Shown here piece by piece: positions 25,192-36,200 of a stretch of DNA of 64,000 nt. Made by a program: the position numbers and the translations under genes. Each line of letters begins with the position of its first letter. Positions within the stretch are counted from its first letter, which is position 1. The notes under the pieces are model-generated. The model was given only the letters and a program-made list of their open reading frames with translations. It was not told the DNA's origin and ran no database searches. The DNA is from Clostridia bacterium (GTDB lineage Bacteria > Bacillota > Clostridia > UMGS1883 > UMGS1540): assembly GCA_017442155.1 (NCBI GenBank), contig JAFSAU010000003.1, positions 86,696-150,695 of the forward strand, in the 5' to 3' direction.

Positions 25192-26342
25192 TTTTGCTTC
25201 CCTTCCCATAAAGCACGTACATAATCCCGCGCCCATGTATCTGTATCTATTATACACGAAAGGGTGGGATTTATAACCAATTTATGTGCCCGCAAAGTTT
25301 CTTCCACAAAATATTCCAGTTCCAAAAACGTGCACTTTTCATTGAGAAAAAGCTCTACGGCCGCTTCTCCTGCACTACTATAGGCCGTAGGCATAGTGCC
25401 CCCGGCTTTTGCCGCTTCAAAACCGAGCCGTAAACACCCGAAAGTTTCTAAATCCGGATTTTCAAACGTTAATGTCATCATTTCAGAAAAATCCAGCGGT
25501 TTAACCGCAGGACACGGCACTTCCGGATAGGAAAGTGCGTACGCAATGGGCAGACGCATATCCGGCCAGCCAAGCTGCGCAAGAACGGAATTATCCTTAA
25601 ATTCCACCATGGAATGCACAATACTCTGCCGATGTACAACCACCTGAATATCTTCAGGCCTGACGTCGAACAGCTGAACCGCTTCCAGTACTTCCAGTCC
25701 CTTATTCATCATGCTGGCACTGTCAACCGTAATTTTGGCTCCCATGCTCCAGTTTGGATGACGAAGTGCATCGGCCACTGTTACGTTTTCCAGCTCTTTC
25801 TTTGTTTTTCCCACAAAAGGACCACCGGAAGCTGTCAGAAAAATCCTTTTCACCGCTTCTTTCTTTTCACCGATACACTGAAAAATCGCGCTATGTTCAC
25901 TATCCACCGGAACTATCCGTACATTATTTCGTTTTGCCGCATCACGGACAATATCACCGGCGCATACCATTGTTTCTTTATTGGCAAGGGCAATATCACT
26001 TCCGGCGGCAATCGCATCCAGCGTCGGTAAAATCCCCATACTGCCCACCATGGCCGTAACGGTAATATCCGCACCGCTTTCCGCCGCAACCTCCCGAACA
26101 CCGTCTATACCCGCAAGAATACGGGTAGGCATATCCGCTACGTCGTCTCGTAATTTCCTGGCCAAATTTTCATCATATACAGCTGCTAATTTTGGCCGGA
26201 ACTGTCGAATCTGTGTGCTTAAAAGAGAAATGTTGGACCGGGCCGCAAGGGCAGTGACTTCAAGATTGCCGGACGATGCAATGACATCTATGGCCTGTGT
26301 CCCTATGGAACCGGTAGAACCTAAAATACAAACTTTTTTCAA
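25188..26342 (-). CDS. dxr: 1-deoxy-D-xylulose 5-phosphate reductoisomerase
   Basis: Second enzyme of the MEP isoprenoid pathway, converting DXP to MEP with NADPH. The 384 residues have the dinucleotide loop GSTGSIG at 8-14, the metal and substrate region VPVDSEHSAIFQC near 145-157, and the flexible loop HPNWSMGAKITVDSASMMNK near 195-214. With uppS and ispA in the same cluster it supplies the lipid carrier for wall synthesis. The gene begins 17 bases after cdsA. Confidence 0.96.
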   Translation of the reverse strand: MKKVCILGSTGSIGTQAIDVIASSGNLEVTALAARSNISLLSTQIRQFRPKLAAVYDENLARKLRDDVADMPTRILAGIDGVREVAAESGADITVTAMVGSMGILPTLDAIAAGSDIALANKETMVCAGDIVRDAAKRNNVRIVPVDSEHSAIFQCIGEKKEAVKRIFLTASGGPFVGKTKKELENVTVADALRHPNWSMGAKITVDSASMMNKGLEVLEAVQLFDVRPEDIQVVVHRQSIVHSMVEFKDNSVLAQLGWPDMRLPIAYALSYPEVPCPAVKPLDFSEMMTLTFENPDLETFGCLRLGFEAAKAGGTMPTAYSSAGEAAVELFLNEKCTFLELEYFVEETLRAHKLVINPTLSCIIDTDTWARDYVRALWEGKQK

Positions 26343-26359
26343 ATTGTAATCCTTTCCGT

Positions 26360-27142
26360 TTATACAATCTGCATAAACAGGTAAATCACGGGAGCCACAA
26401 ACAAAATGCTGTCAAACCGATCCATAGCACCGCCATGACCGGGCATAATTTTCCCATAATCCTTTATACCGCATTCCCGCTTGATAACGGAAGCCACCAA
26501 ATCGCCAATCTGGCCGGATGCCGAAGCAATAAGACCAACAAAAAAGAGGACAAAAATATTCGGACTTCCGATAGAATCTTTTACGAAAAAACCAAAAATC
26601 AAAAAACCGACAGCCGCACCAAGCGCACCGCCTATGGCACCGGCTACAGTCTTTTTGGGACTGACAGAAGGAATCAGTTTCTTTTTCCCAAAAAGGAGAC
26701 CGGAAAAATATGCAAATATATCGCTGACCCAGGCACCGATAAAAACAAACCAAATCCAGTATGCGCCACCCTCATCCAGACGGATTTTCGTAATGCAACC
26801 CATAAAACAGCCTACAAAAAAAGCAAACAAAAAACTACACGCCGCATCTTTTATATGTAATGTTTTATGCCCGATAAGGAGCGTTATCAGCGTAAGCAGT
26901 AAAAAAAAGTAAACTGCGGCATCTCGAAGCCAGGGGAAAATCGCTTCAGAAGCAAATAAAGCCGAAAAAACAGCCGCGGGAATCACAAAAGCCGCATGTA
27001 GATTTACTGCATGACAAAGCTCCAGAACCATCAGTGCAGAAATGAGTGCCACCGCAATACGAAGTGGCACGGTACCGCTTAAAACAACGCCAATCAAAAG
27101 AACCGTTGCTACCATACCGGATATAAATCTTGATTTAAGCAC
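26360..27142 (-). CDS. cdsA: Phosphatidate cytidylyltransferase
   Basis: Membrane enzyme that makes CDP-diacylglycerol from phosphatidic acid and CTP. The 260 residues hold about seven hydrophobic helices and end with the signature KRECGIKDYGKIMPGHGG followed by AMDRFDS, the diagnostic CDS motif with the metal-binding Asp residues. Translation starts at GTG 27142, supported by AAAGGAGGGG 6-7 bases upstream. Confidence 0.95.
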   Translation of the reverse strand: MLKSRFISGMVATVLLIGVVLSGTVPLRIAVALISALMVLELCHAVNLHAAFVIPAAVFSALFASEAIFPWLRDAAVYFFLLLTLITLLIGHKTLHIKDAACSFLFAFFVGCFMGCITKIRLDEGGAYWIWFVFIGAWVSDIFAYFSGLLFGKKKLIPSVSPKKTVAGAIGGALGAAVGFLIFGFFVKDSIGSPNIFVLFFVGLIASASGQIGDLVASVIKRECGIKDYGKIMPGHGGAMDRFDSILFVAPVIYLFMQIV

Positions 27143-27170
27143 GGAAACCCCTCCTTTGTACTACGACAGT

Positions 27171-27899
27171 TTACACACCGCCAAATCTTCTGTCCCGTTT
27201 CTGGAATGCGGCAATTGCTTCCACAAGATGAGCAGTCTTAAAAGACGGCCAGAGAATATCGGAATACCAAAATTCCGCATACGCCGCCTGCCAAAGCAAA
27301 AAATTACTAAGCCTTTTTTCTCCGCTGGGCCTGATAATCAAATCCGGGTCCGGCTGACCGGCTGTATACAGACCTTTGGAAAGCATCTCTTCCGTGATAT
27401 CTGCCGGTTTAACCGTTCCCGACTCCACCTTTTCCGCCAAAAGACGCACGGCGTGCAGAATCTCCTGCCTCCCGCCGTAGCTAAGTGCAATATTTAAAAC
27501 CATCCCCGTGCGTTCAGCCGTGTCTGCTTCCAGCTTTTCTACCTTCGTGCGGAGAACCTCAGAAAGCATTTCCCGCTCTCCGATGATGCGCACACGCACA
27601 CGATCGTCCAGCTCCGTATACGCCTTATCGAGATATTCCTCGAGAAGACGCATCAGGTTATCCACCTCGTCAATCGGGCGGGACCAGTTTTCAGTAGAAA
27701 AGGCGTACACGGTAAGATAAGAAATTCCTATCTCACCGCAAAAACGCACAATCGTTTTAAAGTTTTCTGCACCAGCCGCATGACCGGCACTGCGGGGCAG
27801 ACCACGACGTCTCGCCCATCTGCCGTTCCCATCCATAATAATGGCAATATGTCGAGGAAGCCGTTCCAGGTCAATTTTTTTCTTCCGTAAATGTATCAT
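27171..27899 (-). CDS. uppS: Isoprenyl (undecaprenyl) diphosphate synthase
   Basis: cis-Prenyltransferase that extends farnesyl diphosphate to the C55 lipid carrier of peptidoglycan synthesis. The 242 residues show HIAIIMDGNGRWARRRG at the N-terminus (catalytic Asp23), the middle TVYAFSTENWSRP and the C-terminal DLIIRPSGEKRLSNFLLWQ and FWYSDILWPSF signatures. The ATG at 27899 overlaps the frr stop by 4 bases. Confidence 0.96.
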   Translation of the reverse strand: MIHLRKKKIDLERLPRHIAIIMDGNGRWARRRGLPRSAGHAAGAENFKTIVRFCGEIGISYLTVYAFSTENWSRPIDEVDNLMRLLEEYLDKAYTELDDRVRVRIIGEREMLSEVLRTKVEKLEADTAERTGMVLNIALSYGGRQEILHAVRLLAEKVESGTVKPADITEEMLSKGLYTAGQPDPDLIIRPSGEKRLSNFLLWQAAYAEFWYSDILWPSFKTAHLVEAIAAFQKRDRRFGGV

Positions 27900-28441
27900 A
27901 TAGCCAGAATTTCTTTTTCTTTTGCCTTGACCTCATCTTCAATACGGGTAACAAATTTATCGGTCATCTTCTGAATATCCTTTTCGATGTTCTTCAGATC
28001 GTCCTCGGTAATCTCGCCCTTCTTTTCCTGCTTCTTGAAATCGTCGAGCGCATCGCGGCGGATGTTACGGATACCAACTTTTGCATCCTCTGCTTTTTTC
28101 GACACGGATTTCACCAGCTCTTTTCTGCGTTCCTCAGTAAGTGCCGGGAAAGAGAGGCGAACTGATTTACCGTCGTTTGTAGGGGTAATTCCAAGTTCAC
28201 TCTTTAAGATGGCCTTCTCCACTTCTTTTACAAGGCTCGCATCCCAGGGCTGAATGACCAGCATATGCGGGTCAGGCGAAGTAATGGACGCCACCTGATT
28301 AATCGGCGATTCAGAACCGTAATACTCCACGGTAATGCGGTCCAGTACCGACGCGCTGGCACGTCCGGCACGGATACTCCCCAATTCTTCTTTCAGAAAA
28401 GACATCACTTTTTCCATTCTCGTTTCATAAGCAGTATACAT
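27896..28441 (-). CDS. frr: Ribosome recycling factor
   Basis: Splits ribosomes after termination together with EF-G. 181 residues, the normal length, with SIRAGRASASVLDRI near 22-36, PIYYG-like VEYYGSESPINQVA, and KSELGITPTNDGKSVRLSFP near 90-109. The third helix region KVGIRNIRRDAL is also intact. It follows pyrH by 41 bases in the conserved pyrH-frr-uppS-cdsA order. Confidence 0.97.
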   Translation of the reverse strand: MYTAYETRMEKVMSFLKEELGSIRAGRASASVLDRITVEYYGSESPINQVASITSPDPHMLVIQPWDASLVKEVEKAILKSELGITPTNDGKSVRLSFPALTEERRKELVKSVSKKAEDAKVGIRNIRRDALDDFKKQEKKGEITEDDLKNIEKDIQKMTDKFVTRIEDEVKAKEKEILAI

Positions 28442-28482
28442 AATTTTTACCTCCTGAAAATGTATTTTATTCTGTTAGTATA

Positions 28483-29187
28483 CTATTCCACAATTGTTCC
28501 TATATTTTCGCCGCGCATAGCACGCAGAATATTATCCGGATCTTCAAGGCCAAACACGCGAATCGGAATTTTATTATCCATGCAGAGCGATGTTGCAGTG
28601 GAATCCATAACACCGAGACCGCGATTCAGTACATCAATATAGGTAAGGCTATCGAACTTAACTGCGTCCGGATAAAGGTGTGGATCCTTGTCATACACGC
28701 CATCCACCTTTTTTGCAAGAAGAATGATTTCTGCACCGATTTCTGCCGCCCGGAGTGCCGCAGCTGTATCCGTGGAGAAATACGGATTGCCCGTACCACA
28801 ACCAAAAATGACCACACGGCCCTTCTCAAGATGCCGGTCGGCACGGCCGCGGATATACGGCTCAGCAATCTGCCGCATTTCAATGCCTGTCTGCACTCTC
28901 GTATCAACGCCAAGCGCGTCCAGGGAATCCTGCAGGGCAATGGCGTTAATGACTGTAGCAAACATTCCCATATGGTCTGCCCGCGTCCGGTCCATTTTCT
29001 TTCCGCTCCTGCCACGCCAGAAATTGCCGCCGCCGACAACCAGCGCAATCTCAAACCCCTCTTCTGTGCAACGGGAAATTGTTTTTGAAATGGCACCAAT
29101 CGTGTCAAAATCCAGGCCAAAGCCATTTTCGCCGGCCAGTGCTTCCCCGCTGATTTTCAGCATCACTCTTTTGTACTGTTTTTCCAT
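28483..29187 (-). CDS. pyrH: UMP kinase
   Basis: Phosphorylates UMP to UDP; hexameric amino-acid-kinase fold regulated by GTP and UTP in most bacteria. The 234 residues have the N-terminal [24 protein letters not shown] near 53-60, [17 protein letters not shown] near 71-87, and [20 protein letters not shown] near 128-147. It starts the pyrH-frr-uppS segment of the long run, 47 bases after the Pro/Thr/Ser-rich protein. Confidence 0.97.
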   Translation of the reverse strand: MEKQYKRVMLKISGEALAGENGFGLDFDTIGAISKTISRCTEEGFEIALVVGGGNFWRGRSGKKMDRTRADHMGMFATVINAIALQDSLDALGVDTRVQTGIEMRQIAEPYIRGRADRHLEKGRVVIFGCGTGNPYFSTDTAAALRAAEIGAEIILLAKKVDGVYDKDPHLYPDAVKFDSLTYIDVLNRGLGVMDSTATSLCMDNKIPIRVFGLEDPDNILRAMRGENIGTIVE

Positions 29188-29234
29188 ACTCTCTCCAATC
29201 CGCCTTGTGGGCTCACTTGTTATATTTTAATTTG

Positions 29235-29777
29235 TCAAATTCCGGTGTCCGAGGTATATTCATCCGGTACGTCTGCAGGCTCGGGTGTACGCGGTGCAGG
29301 CGTCGCAGGTTTCGGTGTGGACGGTGCCGCCGTAGGACGTGGCGTTTGTGCTTCTGCTGTGGGTGTGGGCGTCTGACTCGGCCTGGGTGTGGAAGTAGGT
29401 CTGCTGGTTCCCGAAGGCGTAGAAGTCGGTCGCGAAGCAGACGTGGGCCGTGGCGTAGATGTGGGCCGGGTCGTCTGACTGGGTCTTTCATCATTGTCGT
29501 TATCGTCTCGGTCGTCCCTGTCATCGTTATCCGCTGTCTCCTCCGGTGTAGGCGACGGCGTACCGCTTACAGGTGTTGCCGTAGGCGAGGAAATCGGCGA
29601 AGCAGAGGGCATCGGAATTTCCTGCGGTGTCTCCTCCGAACTGAAAATATTCAGTGAGATTAAAAACGCAATCAGAAAAATCAGAATCAACCCGACAATC
29701 GTACCCATTACCGCTAAAATTCTGTTACCATTCTTTTTTTCTTTTTTTGCACTGTAAGTCCGTCTTTTCTTCTCCAT
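29235..29777 (-). CDS. Single-pass membrane protein with Pro/Thr/Ser-rich external segment
   Basis: 180 residues: a basic cytoplasmic head (MEKKRRTYSAKKEKKNGNR), one hydrophobic helix (about 20-45), then a low-complexity outside region. Short repeats of TPRPTS, SRPTS and TPSPTP surround an acidic Asp/Asn/Arg patch (NDDRDDRDDNDNDER) near 83-98. No enzyme domain is visible; it looks like a wall-spanning stalk or glycosylation-prone spacer. The tail resembles that of the VanW protein at 12880-14655. It sits between addA and pyrH on the same strand with 41- and 47-base gaps, so it is probably co-transcribed. The DNA repeats could make the length variable between strains. Confidence 0.75.
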   Translation of the reverse strand: MEKKRRTYSAKKEKKNGNRILAVMGTIVGLILIFLIAFLISLNIFSSEETPQEIPMPSASPISSPTATPVSGTPSPTPEETADNDDRDDRDDNDNDERPSQTTRPTSTPRPTSASRPTSTPSGTSRPTSTPRPSQTPTPTAEAQTPRPTAAPSTPKPATPAPRTPEPADVPDEYTSDTGI

Positions 29778-29818
29778 ATGTATTACCTTCCCTTCCTTAT
29801 TGCGGTCATCTTTATTTA

Positions 29819-32800
29819 TTATACTACAATTATACCATTATTTGCAAATAAGTAAATGATTTTTTGAGAAATTTCTGAAAAATATTTCTGACGGAGTGCC
29901 ATTTCATAACATTCCATCTGTGTTTTGTATCGCTTACAAATCACATTTTCCGGTGCCGGAGCGTCTGTCTTATAGTCCACTAAAACTATGCCGTCCTTTT
30001 CAAAAAAGAAGCAGTCAATGATGCCCTGTATCACAATTTTTTCGTCTTTATGCGCACTGTCTCCGGTCAGAAGAGAAGCCGGTACGGTCTGGGTAAAGGG
30101 CGTTTCCCGGTACACCCGGTCTGCCTTTCGTATGCGATGGCCCAGTTCTCCGTCCCAGAAGCAAAACAATTTTTCTGCATCTACTGCGGTAGCCTGTTCT
30201 TCAGACAAAATCTTTTTATCCGCAAGACTATTCACATAATTCCGAATTTCAGGCAGCGTGTGTATTTCACGAAAGGGAATGTTCTGCATAACAAAATGCA
30301 TCAGCGTTCCCATCTCTGCACCGCGGATGTTCCCCTCTTTGCACCGGAAACGAGGCGCACGAAGCTCAGCCGACCTATAGAGCGGTAGGGTTATTTCGTC
30401 CCCTTCTTCTTTGAGGCGTTTATACTCCGTCACTGATATTTTGGAAGGAATTTTCTGCAAATCCGGTTTTGGATAGACAAACTCCAGAATCTGACGAATC
30501 CGGGGGGACGGCGGCAGAGGCATCAGTTCATTTTTATCCGTTTCCGTCCTTTCTGTTTTTTCAAAAGGCGGATAAACAGATATTTTTATGTTTTCGTCCT
30601 CCCGGGCCGCGCGTCCAAGCAAAGTTAGAAAATCGCCCGCATGAAGCACCTCTGAAGGAGAAAGCCCGCCGCGACAACTTTTTGCAAAATCTTCCGCACT
30701 TGTGGCGGCGGTAATAAACAGCCGCTCCTTCGCACGTGTCAGTGCCACATATAAAACACGCAGTTCCTCCCCAACCTCCTCCGTTCGTTTAACAAGCGAA
30801 ACGGCTGTGCGGGCCGGAGTATCATAACGAATGCGACGATCGGGCTCAATATGTGAAACGCCAATTCCCAAATCTTTGTGAAACAAAAACGGTCCTTTAA
30901 AGGATTCACGACTGAACTGTCGTTTTGTTCCGGCCAAAATTACAATTGGAAACTGTAAGCCCTTACTTTTGTGAATGCTCATCAGCCGAACCACATTGTC
31001 TCCTTCGCCAATCAGTTTCGCTTCCCCTGCATCATCTCCGCGGGTCGAAATTTTCTCCACATACCGGAGAAAATGAAACAGCCCTCGGAAGGAGGTTGCC
31101 TCAAAGCGATGCGCTTTTTCAAAAAGGAGCTCAAGATTAGCTTTTTTCACCTCTCCCCCCTCTGCTCCGCTGACAAAATGGAGATATCCTGTTTCCTCAA
31201 AGAGATGAAGAATCAGAGTGTCGGTTGGCAAAAAGGCCGCCTGCCGACGCCAGGCGCGAAGTTTTTTCAAAAAATCGGCGCACTTTTTACCCAAAGGCGT
31301 GTTTTCCCTTGCCGTCTTTACAACAGCAAAATAATACAGCTGTTTGCGGTCCGCCAAACGAATCCGTGCAAGCTCATCCTCTGTAAACGAAAAAAAGGGA
31401 GCGCGCATGGTGCTGAGAAGCGGAATGTCATTCTGCGGATTGTCAATGGTCTGGAGAAGTGACAGAAACACCGTGATTTCCACAGTCTCAAAATATCCGC
31501 CGCCCACATCGCAATATAGCGGTATACCTTCCCTTTCACAGGCCTTTCCCAGCGGTGCCGCCATATCCTTTGCTGTTCGCATAAGGACAGCAATATCTCC
31601 ATAGACCGCCTTACGGTAGCTTTCTGTTTTCGCATCATACACCTGCATAGTAAGGGCTTCTTTAATTTTTTCAGTAATCAGAAACGCTTCCGCCTCTGTC
31701 CTGACAGCTGCCTTTTCATCCGAATCAGCAATGGCAATTTCTACGAAAGGTCCTTCCGCCGCCGGATAGGACGCACCGGGATTCAACCGCTCGCGTTCGG
31801 TGTAGGCGATGCCGCCCACCTCCCGACACATAATCTGTTCAAAAACATGGTTTACGAAATCCAGAATTTCAGGGCGACTACGGAAATTTCGGCTCAGGGT
31901 TATTCGTCGCTTCGGACCGGTTTCTCCGTACGTCTCGCTTTTTTTAATAAACAACTCGGGGCTGGTTTTACGAAATCCATAAATACTCTGCTTCATATCA
32001 CCCACCATAAACATGTTGGGTTGCCCGATGCTCTCCCCTGACAAAAGGGTAAATAAAAGTTCCTGCACATCGTTGCTGTCCTGGTATTCGTCAATATAAA
32101 TTTCATCGTATCGTTCCCGCAGTGCACACGCTATGGGTGAAGGACAAATGCCATCGGGTGTTTCTTCTGACAAAAGACGGATGGCAAAATGCTCCAGATC
32201 GCTGTAATCCAGTATGTTTTTCTCACGTTTGAGAGAAGTGTAAATTTCAGAAAGCCTTGCTGTAAACGCACACAATGCCCTGACATGCGGCTCAGCACGT
32301 CGAAGAATAGCAGCACATTCCGCGGCATCGCAGGTGATACAGTTCATAGCGTCTTCCACCTGCTTTTTGATTGCTTTACGAACGGTTTCTGCTTCATCCG
32401 TCAGCGCACTTTTCGCTTCACGCCGCCTACGGGGCCACGAAAACATTACCGTAGCATCAAAAAGTGAATCCCAATCCTTTCCCTCTTCACAAACCTGCAA
32501 AATTGCTTGTCTGTCCATCTGGAAAACCTCGGAAAAACTTTCGGAATCGGAAAAATCGCAGGCCGCTATCCCGCATCTTTCCGCCGCACCACGCAATTCT
32601 CGTATTAAGCCATCCATAATGGTGTGAGCATACCGGGACTGCATAAACTCCTCACGGTTTTTCACCGCATACAGTTCTGTTTTTTCACGAAGCCATGCAT
32701 CCGGGTCGGGCATACTTTCTGCAAAGCTATAAAGAGAGACGGCAATGTCGCAGAGCACACTGTCATCCTTCAGCTGGCTGTAACAATCTGCAAACTCTGT

Positions 32801-33259
32801 AAACGCCTTGTTACCGTCTGCATACATTTCTTCAAGGGCGCGCCGGGCCGCTTCTGCACGCAGAAGTTTCGCCTCAGTCCCGTCGGACACGCGAAATCCT
32901 CCGTCAATTCCGGCTTCAACAAAATGAGTGCGGAGAAGCTGGAGACAGAAAGCATCCATCGTTGTGATGGAGGCAGACCCCAGCAAAGACAGCTGCCGCT
33001 GGAGATGCCTGTTTTTCGGGTCATGCATCAAAGCATCGGAAATACTTCCTGAAATACGCTCCCGCATTTCGGCCGCGGCAGCATTCGTAAAAGTTACCAC
33101 TAAAATCCGGTGGATATCCAGACCCTCCTCCATAACACGGCGGAGGATCCTCCCGGTCAGCACCTGTGTCTTCCCACTTCCTGCGGCGGCAGAAACAAGG
33201 CAGTTTCCTTTTTCCCCGAAAACAGCTTTTTCCTGCTCGTCAGTCCACTTTACCTTCAT
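29819..33259 (-). CDS. addA: AddAB helicase-nuclease, subunit A
   Basis: Gram-positive counterpart of RecBCD: unwinds and resects double-strand ends and loads RecA. The 1146 residues hold a UvrD-type helicase, with Walker A SAAAGSGKTQVL (23-34), DEYQDSNDVQ (motif II) and VVRLMSIHKSKGLQFPIVIL (motif V region), plus a C-terminal PD-(D/E)xK nuclease with VDYKTD at 1094-1099. It overlaps addB by 4 bases. The nuclease is intact, so it should cut as well as unwind. Confidence 0.96.
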   Translation of the reverse strand: MKVKWTDEQEKAVFGEKGNCLVSAAAGSGKTQVLTGRILRRVMEEGLDIHRILVVTFTNAAAAEMRERISGSISDALMHDPKNRHLQRQLSLLGSASITTMDAFCLQLLRTHFVEAGIDGGFRVSDGTEAKLLRAEAARRALEEMYADGNKAFTEFADCYSQLKDDSVLCDIAVSLYSFAESMPDPDAWLREKTELYAVKNREEFMQSRYAHTIMDGLIRELRGAAERCGIAACDFSDSESFSEVFQMDRQAILQVCEEGKDWDSLFDATVMFSWPRRRREAKSALTDEAETVRKAIKKQVEDAMNCITCDAAECAAILRRAEPHVRALCAFTARLSEIYTSLKREKNILDYSDLEHFAIRLLSEETPDGICPSPIACALRERYDEIYIDEYQDSNDVQELLFTLLSGESIGQPNMFMVGDMKQSIYGFRKTSPELFIKKSETYGETGPKRRITLSRNFRSRPEILDFVNHVFEQIMCREVGGIAYTERERLNPGASYPAAEGPFVEIAIADSDEKAAVRTEAEAFLITEKIKEALTMQVYDAKTESYRKAVYGDIAVLMRTAKDMAAPLGKACEREGIPLYCDVGGGYFETVEITVFLSLLQTIDNPQNDIPLLSTMRAPFFSFTEDELARIRLADRKQLYYFAVVKTARENTPLGKKCADFLKKLRAWRRQAAFLPTDTLILHLFEETGYLHFVSGAEGGEVKKANLELLFEKAHRFEATSFRGLFHFLRYVEKISTRGDDAGEAKLIGEGDNVVRLMSIHKSKGLQFPIVILAGTKRQFSRESFKGPFLFHKDLGIGVSHIEPDRRIRYDTPARTAVSLVKRTEEVGEELRVLYVALTRAKERLFITAATSAEDFAKSCRGGLSPSEVLHAGDFLTLLGRAAREDENIKISVYPPFEKTERTETDKNELMPLPPSPRIRQILEFVYPKPDLQKIPSKISVTEYKRLKEEGDEITLPLYRSAELRAPRFRCKEGNIRGAEMGTLMHFVMQNIPFREIHTLPEIRNYVNSLADKKILSEEQATAVDAEKLFCFWDGELGHRIRKADRVYRETPFTQTVPASLLTGDSAHKDEKIVIQGIIDCFFFEKDGIVLVDYKTDAPAPENVICKRYKTQMECYEMALRQKYFSEISQKIIYLFANNGIIVV

Positions 33260-36200
33260 GTTTCCGCCTCCAATTCTCCCCAGATTTCTGTAGCATTCCG
33301 TTTTTCAAGATGCCGGAATCCGCTACCGTCATGTGCACAGAAAGACGCAAACTTACAGTATGTACAGGCAGATATATCATCTTTTTTATAAGGTGAAACA
33401 TCTACGTTTCCGGCTTCCAGTGCTGTGAGTAGTTTCGTAACCGTCTTTTTTACATGTTGTTCCAATTTTTCAAACTGCGCACCGGATGCCACGCTCCCCA
33501 TAGGACCTGTTGACCCAATGCGCGCCGGAAGAATATCAGAATTTTTATCCATTGCGGTGTCCATTTTCCGAAGTACTTCCTCGTCCCCGAGCACAAGGCC
33601 TTTAAGTTTAAATTCCTTCCTGTGCATGGTCCTGATTTTTTCATCTTCCTCCATTGGCGAAGCGTCCACCACCGGGTCCGAAAGCTGGAAATAAAGCATT
33701 CCTGCTGGCTTTGCTTCACCACCGATGATAATGCGGTTCTCCGGGGCGCAAAGGGCGGAAATATAAACGGCCAGCTGTAGATTCAAGCCCTGGTATACAT
33801 CATCCAGGTCAAAGCTTTTCGCGCCTGATTTGTAATCAATTATCCGCACAAGTGTATCACCCTTTTCCGGGCGAAAAAGCGCATCTGCACGGTCAATCCG
33901 TCCGGTTAACTTAACCCTTCCTCCGCCGGGTAGCGTAAACGTAAGAGGTTTCAGATCACCGTTATCACTAAAAGAAAGCTCATAACCCAGCGGCTCAAAC
34001 TCACATTTTTTCATGTGGTCTACAAGGGCATCAATGGCCGTTTTTACAGCATTCTGCAGACGAACAAACAGATGTGCGTACCGGGGCGAATTTTCCAGCA
34101 TATACGCACTTAGCCGACGGTCAAGCATAGGGACAATTTCTGTAAATTCCTGTCCGATATACTCATTGTCTACTTCCCGCCAGCTTCTCCCGTTTTCCCG
34201 CAGACGACGGGAGAAAATATCCATGAAATCATGAAGAAAACGGCCTGCGTCAGATGCGCCGGGCTGCATAATCTTCCGTTCCTTTGCTCCCAGCATATAC
34301 GTTGCATAATAGGAAAACGGACAAGCCGCCAGCTTTTCCAGCCGGGATACACTTCCGGAAAGCGTATCGCCCATGTAGGCACGCACCGTTTCTTCAGAAA
34401 GCTTTTGTGTCCGGTTTTTATAGTGCAGAGAAGCAAGGGCTGCTTCCGTTTTCTCCGGCGCATTTTCCAGAAGCCAACCCCAGGCTCGGAGCAGCTCTTC
34501 CCCGGCCACGCCTGAACGAAGGTCGTGCAGAAGATACTGCAGCGTACTGTCAGGCACGGAGATTTTATCCGCATCAGAAAGCCCAAGCAGAAGATTCCTC
34601 TCCTCTGCTTTTGGAAACAATTCCCGAACTCTCTGAAAAATTCGTGAAGGACGCTGCGTTGCCCCCTCCATGCTTGCCGCCGGAAAGCTTAGCTGCAGGA
34701 ATTCTGTGGGAATGGTTAAACATTTATAGATAAGGTGTTCTTCCTCGTAAAGTGTTTTGGTTTCTGCGCTGGCAAATTCAAGACCAGCATCAGAAAGTGC
34801 TGCACGCTCAGCATCCGATAAAATCCCACCGCGCTCCGGTGGAGCCGGAAAAACACCGTCCTGTACACCGATGACAAAAAGGGCTTTTACCTCATATCCT
34901 TTAATCCTGTCAATGCTTCCGACTGAGACACCGTCCTGGGATGATGGAATAATACCTGTTTCCACCTCGCCAAGTGCCACACGTAAAACATCATAGAGTC
35001 GTCTGATTCCGATATTCTCATCACCAAACGCATCGCACACGCCGTCAAGTGCCTCAATGAAATCATTGTATACACCCCTGTATTCTGCCGCATTTGCAAA
35101 GTCACCTTTTTTTTCAAACAGACGACAAAGTGCGCGAACGCGGCGCGGAACCTTCATTTCTTCCAGAAAAGCATAAATTGCTTCACATTTTTCCGCGGCC
35201 GATTTTCCCGCTTTAAGATTTTCTTCAAAGCGAAGGAGCGGTATAACAATTTTACGGCGGGTTTCGTCAGATATCCTCTGCAGTTCTGCATCCTCCTCTG
35301 TCTCCCGCTCCGAATAGGCCTCGACGCGCATATTCCATTTTTCTCCGTTTTTCCATATGTCCCCCTTGATACCCGTAGCCAGCACATAATTTTCAAGACT
35401 GTCTGCCGCATCAGCGCGAACACGCAGAAAACCGGACTTCACATACCGGAATACACTGTCATAGGTGTACCCTTTTACAATCAGTTCCAAAGCAGACAGA
35501 ATGAATACAGTGAAGGGATGCTCCAGGATGTTTATCGTTCTGTCCATAAAAAATGGAATGCCATAGGCAGGCAACACCGCTTCCATGTAACGTTCATACC
35601 CGGCTGTATTCCGGGCTGCTATGGCAATTTCCCGGAACAAATATCCTTTTTCGCGGCAAAGCTGCAGAATCCGTCGGGCCACATGGTGTACCTCCGCAAG
35701 AGGATTTGGTGCCGCGACAAGCTGAAGCCCATGCGGTTTTTCCGGATATGTTTGGGAAGGATACGAAAAATAGGCGTTCTCTAAAAAAAGAAGAGGATCG
35801 GCGGCTGGACGTGGTCGTTCCAGAATTACCGCCGGCAGAATTTCGGTTCCGGCTTCTCTTGCAATAGCCAGAAGTCTCTTTGCCATTTTTTCGTGTAGCA
35901 CAAAAGGCGGAAGGCCGGCGTCTTCCGGATGAAAACAAATTGTGACCGTAAGCTGTACATCAGCTGCAAGCATGGCTGCAATGGCCGCGAACTCGGAAGC
36001 ATCAAACCCGTCAAACCGATCAAGATAGATTGCTGTTCCCTTTAACACATTTTTCTTTTTCAAAAGCGCAGCTAAGCGGTAAAGGTCGTCGTCCCGGTCG
36101 GAAAAACGACTTTGTACCGCCTTTGTGTATTCTTCATATAAAATTGCTAAATCCTGCAGTTTTTTTTCTATGTGCGGGAGGGATTCAGAGGCTCTTTTTA

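Noticed and set aside
29205..29657. A plus-strand Arg/Gly/Cys-rich frame of 150 codons
   Set aside because: Produced by reading the Pro/Thr/Ser repeat DNA on the other strand; the minus-strand frame has a membrane helix and fits the operon.
29235..29777. Short repeats as a possible CRISPR or repeat array
   Set aside because: The repeats are irregular 12-20 base units that keep a reading frame of Pro/Thr/Ser; there are no uniform spacers.
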